A stretch of 64,000 bases of DNA from positions 1 through 64,000 of the forward strand of contig CAYMGE010000024.1 of NCBI GenBank assembly GCA_964389925.1, written 5' to 3'. Positions 52,961 through 59,815 of this stretch are shown here, in pieces (the stretch's first letter is position 1; the number at the start of each line of letters is the position of its first letter). Source of the stretch: CALECP01 sp964389925. GTDB taxonomy: Bacteria; Chloroflexota; Anaerolineae; Promineifilales; Promineifilaceae. The notes under the pieces are model-generated. The model had not been told where the DNA came from. It searched no databases and was given only the letters and a program-made list of their open reading frames with translations. The position numbers were made by a program, and so were the translations under genes.

Positions 52961-53016
52961 GTGAACGCCGTGCCGACGAGTAGGAGTGTGAGTGTGACAG
53001 TTGTCTTGTGGTTCAT
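52921..53016 (-). pseudogene. Second 5' fragment of the surface-protein gene
   Basis: Thirty-one codons starting MNHKTTVTLTLLLVGTAFTY. The first 14 codons match the surface-protein signal peptide and the next six match its downstream GTAFTY block, so about 26 codons are deleted in between. It then runs into the DUF2283 gene's antisense and stops. Confidence 0.75.
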
Positions 53017-53173
53017 ACCAAACGCTCGTCAATTTGTGGCTGGCAGAAAAAGTGCATCAAACACTTTCAGTCGCGTTTGCCTAGAAAACCCTTCAAAAGA
53101 AAAGGCAAGATGCTGGCAACGCTCAACAAACGGAGCAGTTGCCAGCATCGAAAACGACTGCGGCCTTAACTGT

Positions 53174-54334
53174 TTAGTTCTGAATTTCGGTCGTAATCAC
53201 AATCGGGGCGGAGCGAATCAGCGTCGTGTAGATGGGGCAGCGATCTTGGAAGTGCTGCGTCATCGTGGCGACTTGATCGGCCGATGCCCCCGTCAACGTA
53301 ATATGAACGCGGAACGCCCGCAGTCGTGGGTTGACATCCGCGCCCTTAACTCCGCGTGGGTCGAAATCCCCCTCAACCACAGCCGTAACTGACGAGAGCG
53401 GCGATCCCATGTCAAGTGCAGACTTCTCATAGACGAACGTGCCGCACGTCGCCAGTGCGCCGAGCATCAGGTCGAGCGGGTTGCGCTCCTCGTTGGGGCC
53501 TTCGAGCGGCGGCACAGAATCGACAACAAAGTGATTGCCTCTAGCCGTCACAATGGCGCGTCCACGCTGGTTGGAGAGCTGTGCGCTCGCTTTGGCGGTT
53601 GCCAACCCTTCGGTCGCGGCGGCCATCTCTTGCGCCCCCGTCGTGACGGCGATGGGTGCAGAGCGCGAGAGTGTCGTGTAAATCGGGCAGCGTGCCTCAA
53701 AGCGGTCGACAACCTCCGTGATTTGCGCCCCCGTTAAGCCGGGCAAATCCAGATGGACACGAAACGTCTGTAGACGAGGATTCACGCCTGAACCAGCGAC
53801 ACCGCTGGGGTCGAAGTCGGTCTCGACATGCGCCGTAGCGGTTGTGAGCGGATAGCTCAACTCTTCGGCCGCCCGTTCTGCAATAAAGATGCCGCACGTT
53901 GCCAACGAGCCGAGTGCCATATCAAGGGGGTTGATCTCCTCATTCGGCCCTTCCAGCGGCGGCACGGAATCGACCACGAAGTGATTGCCGCGTGCGCTGA
54001 CGATGGCACGGCCGGGCTGATTTGATAGTTGTGAACTCACCATTGCTGTTGCCAATTGCACAGTTTCTCCTTGTCCATCGTCGTTCCCGCCAGTGGCGCA
54101 GGGTGGCCACGGGCCACTCTCTGGAATGACGCAATCGTTTGGTAGGTTGTCAGATACGACACCGCCGGTCGCGCAGGGTGGCCACGGGCCGCTCTCTGGA
54201 ATGACGCAGTCCCCCTCTCGCTGTGTGGTCTCGGCCGTCGTCGCGCCAACGCTGGTGACAGCCAGCGTCACAAGCGTGATGAGCAGCGTCAGGGTCAGTA
54301 GTAACAGTCGTTTCTTCATAACAGTTTCGAACAT
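53174..54334 (-). CDS. Secreted protein with two OsmC domains
   Basis: Exported protein of 386 residues starting at ATG 54334 (AAGGAG 8 bases upstream), with a signal peptide (LLLLTLTLLITLVTLAVTSVG). A 17-residue repeat (DCVIPESGPWPPCATGG) occurs twice near residues 40-75. Two OsmC-like domains follow (each with GNHFVVDSVPPLEGPNEE and NPLD), each with the first redox Cys in LATCGIF or LATCGTF and the second in RCPIYTTL. OsmC/Ohr proteins reduce organic peroxides and are usually cytoplasmic single domains; a secreted tandem is unusual. The spacing to its neighbours suggests a single-gene transcript. Confidence 0.88.
   Translation of the reverse strand: MFETVMKKRLLLLTLTLLITLVTLAVTSVGATTAETTQREGDCVIPESGPWPPCATGGVVSDNLPNDCVIPESGPWPPCATGGNDDGQGETVQLATAMVSSQLSNQPGRAIVSARGNHFVVDSVPPLEGPNEEINPLDMALGSLATCGIFIAERAAEELSYPLTTATAHVETDFDPSGVAGSGVNPRLQTFRVHLDLPGLTGAQITEVVDRFEARCPIYTTLSRSAPIAVTTGAQEMAAATEGLATAKASAQLSNQRGRAIVTARGNHFVVDSVPPLEGPNEERNPLDLMLGALATCGTFVYEKSALDMGSPLSSVTAVVEGDFDPRGVKGADVNPRLRAFRVHITLTGASADQVATMTQHFQDRCPIYTTLIRSAPIVITTEIQN
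54096..54211 (-). repeat. Direct repeat inside the OsmC gene
   Basis: A 41-bp sequence starting GCGCAGGGTGGCCACGGGCC occurs at 54096 and 54171 with two or three differences and a 75-bp period. It encodes the duplicated PESGPWPPCATGG peptide. Confidence 0.85.
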
Positions 54335-54475
54335 GAGATTTCTCCTTAATGGTGGTGGTTTACCATCATTGGTATGTCGGGTTGTTAACCCGACGGTCGG
54401 ATTGGCAATCCGACCTACAATTTCCATTCACTTTCAGCATAAACCAGACAGAACGCACGTTGAAGCAAAATCTTT

Positions 54476-54690
54476 TGGGTGTGTTTCATTCTCACATAAT
54501 GATGCGAGTTTCGAGCCCATCTCGCCTCCTAGCGTTTGTCAGATACAATTAGAGGTAAGTACAGGCCATCATAATGTTTCACAATTGATTTTCGATTGAT
54601 TTTTAGCTTGATTTGATATGGGTGTGTTTCATTTGCTTTTGGAAACAACCACCCCGAAGAATGGACTTCAAAGTATTTGAAACACACCCA
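54476..54690. repeat. Cluster of GTGTTTCA repeats and hairpin
   Basis: TGGGTGTGTTTCA at 54476 and 54619, and its complement at 54678 as part of the 23-bp repeat found at 32-54. The units at 54619 and 54678 can pair as a hairpin with a 46-base loop. Confidence 0.7.
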
Positions 54691-54718
54691 AATCTTTTTC
54701 ACAAAAGGCGAAAGTTTT

Positions 54719-54907
54719 TCAATCTGTTTCATCTTCCGCAACGGACGCTTGCTGCAAAATCGTCTGCGCCAAGTCAAAGACGTAATGTTCGTAGCGCACG
54801 AACAGTCCGGTGAACGCATCTACGTCCCCCGCTTGGCAACTCTCGACGAGTTGCTGAAGGTCACTTCTCGGCTCAAAGCTCACAGTCACCGTGTCGCTAG
54901 TGTTCAT
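54719..54907 (-). pseudogene. N-terminal fragment of an ECF sigma factor
   Basis: Sixty-two codons starting MNTSDTVTVSFEPRSDLQQL. The segment LVESCQAGDVDAFTGLFVRY followed by VFDLAQTILQQAS and AEDETD matches sigma-70 region 2 of ECF factors up to about the point where the polymerase-binding helix ends. A stop then occurs, and no region 4 follows. The break coincides with the GTGTTTCA repeat cluster, which may have inserted there. Confidence 0.65.
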
Positions 54908-55056
54908 CTATTTATTAGATGCACGCCAGCGATTTTCTTTGGTCAATTGGTCACAATTCGTGGATTTTCGTTGGTGCTATTGGGTTTGCGTCACTCCATT
55001 GCGTGATACGCGGTGCGTTCATCAAATGAGGCTGTTTCTCCTCTGGGAAAAAAGTG

Positions 55057-55293
55057 TCAGGTAGCTAGTGCATTGACCGTAACCAATTTAGCGTGCAAAT
55101 TGTCGGCATTGCGCTGTGCTAGCTCTTTGATGGTATCCACACCTGCTGCTTCCAGCAAGTCGCTGTATTCTTGACCGACTCCCTTAATCCTCATCAGGTC
55201 TGCACGATTGACCCAGTTGAGAATCTCGCGCTCATCAACCCCGATCTCCTTTGCGAGGCGACGCCGATCGGCCGAATTGCCCGCCGCGTTCAA
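55057..55293 (-). pseudogene. Truncated DUF4332 (helix-hairpin-helix) gene
   Basis: The segment LAKEIGVDEREILNWVNRADL, then MRIKGVGQEYSDLLEAAGVD and TIKELAQRNADNLHAKL, matches the DUF4332 helix-hairpin-helix family. Both ends are missing: upstream codons (INSEKLLNAAG) continue the family without a Met and then stop matching, and the C terminus breaks off in VTVNALAT. Probably non-functional. Confidence 0.7.
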
Positions 55294-55332
55294 AAGTTTT
55301 TCTGAATTGATGATACCTTGTCGTATAAAACC

Positions 55333-55369
55333 CTAACCCCCTCTAGCCTTTGGGAGAGGGGTTGGGGGT
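55333..55369. repeat. CTAACCCC hairpin repeat
   Basis: CTAACCCCCTCT and AGAGGGGTTGGG arms around GCCTTTGG. A dispersed repeat type common in bacterial intergenic DNA, here just upstream of the 113-bp duplicate. Confidence 0.6.
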
Positions 55370-55398
55370 GAGGGTCTTGCGGCAACGCCGCTTTCTTG

Positions 55399-55511
55399 TC
55401 GTTCAATGTTTGGCATGATTGCTGGCGAACGTCTCAAGCGCGTTCCAAATTAGGCAGAAGTCGTTCCAACATGTCGTCTATTGTGGAGTAAGCTAGCAGA
55501 GAAAAGTCCGA
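55399..55511. repeat. 113-bp duplicated segment, copy 2, with heptamers
   Basis: Copy of 47086-47198 with one base change. It keeps the three heptamers (55430, 55441, 55462). No gene starts within it; xisH begins 121 bases later and the BTAD paralogue about 1 kb later. Confidence 0.9.
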
Positions 55512-55631
55512 CGCTCTGTCAGAACTTTGGACGAGAGCGCGTTAGATTCAATCTGATTTTGCCTCAGTTAACGCAGCGGCGGCCAAAAACCATCCGTTGA
55601 CACCAACGGCTAACTCCTCTAAACTGCACAA

Positions 55632-56051
55632 ATGGCACGCCGCGACAAAATCCATGACGCAATAAAAAATGCTCTCATCAATGATGGCTGGCGCATCACA
55701 CATGACCCTTATCCGCTAAAATATGGCAAAGACAAAGCACTCCAAGTTGATCTCGGCGCAGAGAAGCTATTCGGCGCAGAGAAAGATGAACGAAAGATTG
55801 CGGTAGAGGTCAAGAGTTTTCTCAATTCGTCGCTGATTGTCGATTTCCAAAAAACAGTTGGGCAGTTGGAGATTTATCAAGCGTTGTTAGAACAACTTGA
55901 GCCTGATCGGAGATTGTATTTGGCTGTCGGAAATTTCGTCTATCAAGCTCTTTTCGTGAGTGATATTGTCAAACTGGTACAGCGACGCAACCAAATTTCG
56001 ATTATCGTTGTGCGCCTTGATAGCGAGGAGATAACAGCATGGATCGAGTAA
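55632..56051 (+). CDS. xisH: XisH family protein
   Basis: A 139-residue protein matching the XisH family, ARRDKIHDAIKNALINDGW, then TVGQLEIYQALLEQLEPDR and YLAVGNFVYQALF. XisH was named as a controlling factor for excision of the fdxN element in heterocystous cyanobacteria. The segment VDLGAEKLFGAEKDERKIAV followed by EVKSF fits a PD-(D/E)xK nuclease-like core (D...ExK), which suggests an endonuclease role. The stop overlaps xisI by 13 bases. No fdxN element or recombinase gene is in the window, so excision control is not the job here. Confidence 0.95.
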   Translation: MARRDKIHDAIKNALINDGWRITHDPYPLKYGKDKALQVDLGAEKLFGAEKDERKIAVEVKSFLNSSLIVDFQKTVGQLEIYQALLEQLEPDRRLYLAVGNFVYQALFVSDIVKLVQRRNQISIIVVRLDSEEITAWIE

Positions 56052-56374
56052 TCAATTACCGTCAAATGATTAAGCGAATCATTTTAGAAGAAGCCGAGCA
56101 TTATGAAGATACAGATGCTATCGAAAGCGTGATCTATTTTGATGATGATCGTAGCAACTATATGCTTCAGCGGTTGGGCTGGGACTCCTATGAGCGCGTT
56201 GATAGACGCTTTATTCTCGTCCGATTACGCAACGGCAAGGTTTATATAGATGACGATTGGACACAGGATGGGATTGCACCAATGTTAGTTGAAGCAGGGG
56301 TTCCACCCGATGATATTGTGCTTGCGTTCAACCCACCAGATGTGCGGGAACTAACGGGGTTTGCGGTTGCCTAA
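56039..56374 (+). CDS. xisI: XisI family protein
   Basis: A 111-residue partner of XisH, with YFDDDRSNYMLQRLGW and ERVDRRFILVRLRNGKVYI, DDDWTQDGIAPMLVEAGVP and FNPPDVRELT. It is always found next to xisH in other genomes and is translationally overlapped with it. The function is unknown; a toxin-antitoxin-like or nuclease-inhibitor pairing is often considered, and that reading is an inference. Confidence 0.95.
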   Translation: MDRVINYRQMIKRIILEEAEHYEDTDAIESVIYFDDDRSNYMLQRLGWDSYERVDRRFILVRLRNGKVYIDDDWTQDGIAPMLVEAGVPPDDIVLAFNPPDVRELTGFAVA

Positions 56375-56396
56375 GTACCAATGCAAAAGTCTTTGT

Positions 56397-56450
56397 GTAG
56401 CCGAGGATTCCATCCTCGCATCTGGGAACGAGGTTGGAAACCTCGGCTAC
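56397..56450. terminator. GTAGCCGAGG hairpin
   Basis: GTAGCCGAGGATTCC pairs with GGAAACCTCGGCTAC with one mismatch, with further inner pairing. It ends the xisHI transcript and shares the GAGGTTGGAAACCTCGGCTA string with 18733. Confidence 0.65.
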
Positions 56451-56503
56451 AATGCACCAAAACTTTTGCTGATCTACTTAAATGTACACCATTGACAATC
56501 TAA

Positions 56504-59500
56504 ATGTCTAAGTTGTCGATACGCTTGCTGGGCGAATTTTCGGTGAGCATTAGCGGGATTGCCGTCGAGCGTTTTGCAACCGATAAGGTGCGTGCGCTGC
56601 TGGCGTATCTCGCGGCGGAGAGCGACAAAGCGCATACGCGAACACAGTTGGCGACGCTGCTGTGGGGCGATTGGGACGACACGGGGGCAAAGGCCAATCT
56701 GCGTAAGACGCTGTTTCGGCTCAAAAAGGGGTTGGGCGCGTTGGCGGATGAGTTGCTGACGATTTCTCGCAGCAGCGTTGAGTTTCATGCAGAATCGGCC
56801 GAAATCGACCTCCACCAGTTCACACAGCTATCCCAACAAGACGACATCGACTCCCTCACGACTGCCACCACTCTTTATCATGGCAATCTGCTGGCGAGTT
56901 TTGATATTGAAGATGCGCCCGAATTTAATGAGTGGCTGACCGTTCAGCGTGAAAATCTACACCAGCAATATCTCGTGCTGCTGTATCGGCTTGGTGAACT
57001 GCATCTCGCGCAGGAAAATTACACGGCGGCACAATCGCTGGCGCAAGAGCAGTTAGCGTTGGAGAGCTGGCGCGAGGGGGCGCATCGACAGATGATGCGC
57101 GTTTTTGAGGCGCAGGGACAACGTGCGGAAGCTCTGGCGCAATATGATCGCTGCTGCGACATTTTGGAGGCGGAGTTGGGGGTTGCGCCATCGGCCGAAA
57201 CGCAAGAACTCGCCGCTGCTATTCGTGGCGAACAGCTTCTAAATACCCATCTCCACAACTTTACCGACACGATCAACCAATTCGTCGGCCGCGAAGCCGA
57301 CATCAATCGCCTGATTGCACGGCTCAATGTGCCAACGACACGCCTGATTACATTGTTTGGTACGGGCGGCGTTGGCAAAACGCGATTGGTGACAGAAGCG
57401 TTGCGCCGCAGTTTGGGCAATCGCGCCGCCTACTTTTTGCCGCTACACAACGTCACGACCCAAGACGGCATCTGGCAACTGCTGGGCGAACAGTTGGACA
57501 TCAAGGCGGAGCGTTCGTTGCGGGATGGGGTGCTGGCATTTTTACGCAAGCGTGCGCCGCTGCTCGTCTTTGACAACTACGAGCAACTGCTGCCCGATAC
57601 GCGCTGTATCGAAGAGATTTTGCGACGCACGGACGATGTACAGATTGTGGTGACGAGTCGTGCGCCGCTCAATTTGCGTGCCGAGTGGCGATTGCCATTA
57701 ACGGGACTGTCGTTTCCAACGGACACTGGGAACAACAGCGACGACTATCCTGCGATGCAGCTTTTGTTGAAGCTGGGGCAGCAGGTTGCGCCAGAGTTGG
57801 AACTTTCGGCCGAAAATCGCCCCCACATCGCCCGCATTTGTCGCCACCTCGCGGGAATGCCGCTCGCGCTCGAAATGGCGGGAAGCTGGCTCGGTCTTTA
57901 TCCGCCCGACATGTTGGCAGACACACTGGAACACAATCTCGATCTGCTGGTCGCCACGCGACAGGATGTGCCAGAACGTCAGCGCAGCCTGCGTGTGATT
58001 TTTGACTACACGATGGGGCAGTTGGGATCGGCCGAAACCACCCTTCTCCAAAAGCTCACCGTTTTTCAAGGCACATTTTCGCTGCGGGCAATTTTGATGA
58101 TTTTAGCGGCCTCTCCATTACAGCTTAACGCACTTGTCGATCACGCGCTGTTGCAGCGACAGCGCGACCATTTTCAACTACATCCCGTTCTGCGCCAGTT
58201 TTTGACAACGCCGCTGCCACAAGCTCTGCATGAAAAACACGCGCTTTACTATCTCCAACACATCGCCGCGCTGAAGGCGACCGCCATTGCGGAAACGGCC
58301 GATGACATCAGCCGCAATCGTGCCAACGTGCGTGCAGCGTGGCTGTGGGCAGTTGAGCAGCGCGACGTGCAGTTGCTTGAGGGTGCGTTTGGTGGATTGC
58401 AAATATACTACAAATTTCGCGGTTACTTTGGCGAGGGGCGCGACCTGTTCAAGCTGGCGGCCGATGCGCTGGATGATTCGGTCTTTGTGGATCGCTTGCG
58501 CTTGGCAGAGGCGTTTGCACTCAAGAATTTAGGTGAGTTTGAGGCAGCGACAGCGATCATCGAGCGGGTCAAACAGACAGAACGCGCCGAAACGCAGCTT
58601 GAGGCATTGACTCAACTAGCCCTGCTTTATGAGCGACGTATGCGGCACGATGAGGCACTCGTAATAGCACAAGAAGGGCTGACGCTGGCACAACCGATTT
58701 CGACCGAAGCCGCCGCGCTATGGACGACGATCAACGAAATCTATCGTTATCGCGGTGCGCCGATTGTGACGCGCATGGAGGCAGCGCAGCAGCTATTGAC
58801 AATTGGGAAGCAGTTGGAGGATGTTCTGCTATCGGCCGAGGCTCACAACATGCTCGCCATGATTTACCGCGACACGGGCGACTACGATGCGGCAATTGAG
58901 CATATTGAACAAGCAGTCGCAACCGTGCGCCAACTTAACCATCAAACCCAGTTGGCGAAATTCCTCAACAGCTTGGGCAGCATTCGCACAAAACAGTACA
59001 ACCTCGACGAAGCGGAACGTGCCTATCAAGAGGCACTATCACTCACACAATCGCTCGGACACAAGCAGGGCGTGACCATCTGCACAGGAAACCTAGGCAG
59101 TATTGCTAAAATGCGCCGCGACTATCCGGTTGCGCTGCGCTACTACGACCGTGCGCTGCAAATGGCAACCGAGACGGGGGATAACGCCTCAATCGCCGTC
59201 TTTCTCGGCAATCGAGGCAATGCACTGATGGATATGGGGCGCTATGACGAGGCACTGGTCTCACTAGAGCGTGCCGCCGAGACGGATCGTGCGGCGGGTG
59301 CGCTCAAAGGGGTTGGGCGTAACTTGGGCAACGCTGGCGACACGCTCAGATTCCAGCAACGCTTTGCGGAAGCTGTGCCATATTACGACGAGGCATTGAC
59401 CCATCTGCGACAGAGTGAAACCCCTTTCTATCTCTGCTGGGTGCTGGTCGCTTATGGGGCTTGTCTGTTTGAGTTGGGGCGTTTCGAGGAGGCGGAGAGG

Positions 59501-59815
59501 TTGGTTAATGAGGGGGTGGCGATGGCGGATGAAATTGGGCGGCCTTATTACAGCGGTTTCGGCCGAATTATCCAAGCGCGTCTCGCCGCACGCACAGGGG
59601 ATGTCGCGGAGCAAGTTGCTTATCTAACATCGCTGGCCGCACAAGAAGATGAGGATGAAGTGCGGGCAGAGATCAGCGCGGCGATTTGGCACATGATGAA
59701 GGACGATGCCGCACGGATCGATGCAGTGCAGCGGTTTGACGCGATGTACCAAGTATCTAAGCGAGAACGGTATGCAGCTTGGCGTGATATGTTGCAACCG
59801 CATACGGCTATTTAA
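56504..59815 (+). CDS. BTAD-STAND-TPR transcriptional activator, paralogue
   Basis: Regulator of 1103 residues. The DNA-binding domain and BTAD are nearly identical to those at 42632 (RFATDKVRALLAYLAAESDK, LATLLWGDWDDTGAKANLRK, then ALESWREGAHRQMMRVFEAQ). Walker A is FGTGGVGKTRL near 286 and Walker B LLVFDNYEQLL near 351. The C-terminal half is TPR repeats (ALSLTQSLGHKQGVTICTGN, NRGNALMDMGRYDEALVSLE). Because the recognition helix is so similar, both regulators may read the same CGTTCCA heptamers, a copy of which lies 1 kb upstream. The ATG has no obvious ribosome-binding site. The 3' end overlaps the convergent phosphotransferase gene by 4 bases. Confidence 0.92.
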   Translation: MSKLSIRLLGEFSVSISGIAVERFATDKVRALLAYLAAESDKAHTRTQLATLLWGDWDDTGAKANLRKTLFRLKKGLGALADELLTISRSSVEFHAESAEIDLHQFTQLSQQDDIDSLTTATTLYHGNLLASFDIEDAPEFNEWLTVQRENLHQQYLVLLYRLGELHLAQENYTAAQSLAQEQLALESWREGAHRQMMRVFEAQGQRAEALAQYDRCCDILEAELGVAPSAETQELAAAIRGEQLLNTHLHNFTDTINQFVGREADINRLIARLNVPTTRLITLFGTGGVGKTRLVTEALRRSLGNRAAYFLPLHNVTTQDGIWQLLGEQLDIKAERSLRDGVLAFLRKRAPLLVFDNYEQLLPDTRCIEEILRRTDDVQIVVTSRAPLNLRAEWRLPLTGLSFPTDTGNNSDDYPAMQLLLKLGQQVAPELELSAENRPHIARICRHLAGMPLALEMAGSWLGLYPPDMLADTLEHNLDLLVATRQDVPERQRSLRVIFDYTMGQLGSAETTLLQKLTVFQGTFSLRAILMILAASPLQLNALVDHALLQRQRDHFQLHPVLRQFLTTPLPQALHEKHALYYLQHIAALKATAIAETADDISRNRANVRAAWLWAVEQRDVQLLEGAFGGLQIYYKFRGYFGEGRDLFKLAADALDDSVFVDRLRLAEAFALKNLGEFEAATAIIERVKQTERAETQLEALTQLALLYERRMRHDEALVIAQEGLTLAQPISTEAAALWTTINEIYRYRGAPIVTRMEAAQQLLTIGKQLEDVLLSAEAHNMLAMIYRDTGDYDAAIEHIEQAVATVRQLNHQTQLAKFLNSLGSIRTKQYNLDEAERAYQEALSLTQSLGHKQGVTICTGNLGSIAKMRRDYPVALRYYDRALQMATETGDNASIAVFLGNRGNALMDMGRYDEALVSLERAAETDRAAGALKGVGRNLGNAGDTLRFQQRFAEAVPYYDEALTHLRQSETPFYLCWVLVAYGACLFELGRFEEAERLVNEGVAMADEIGRPYYSGFGRIIQARLAARTGDVAEQVAYLTSLAAQEDEDEVRAEISAAIWHMMKDDAARIDAVQRFDAMYQVSKRERYAAWRDMLQPHTAI

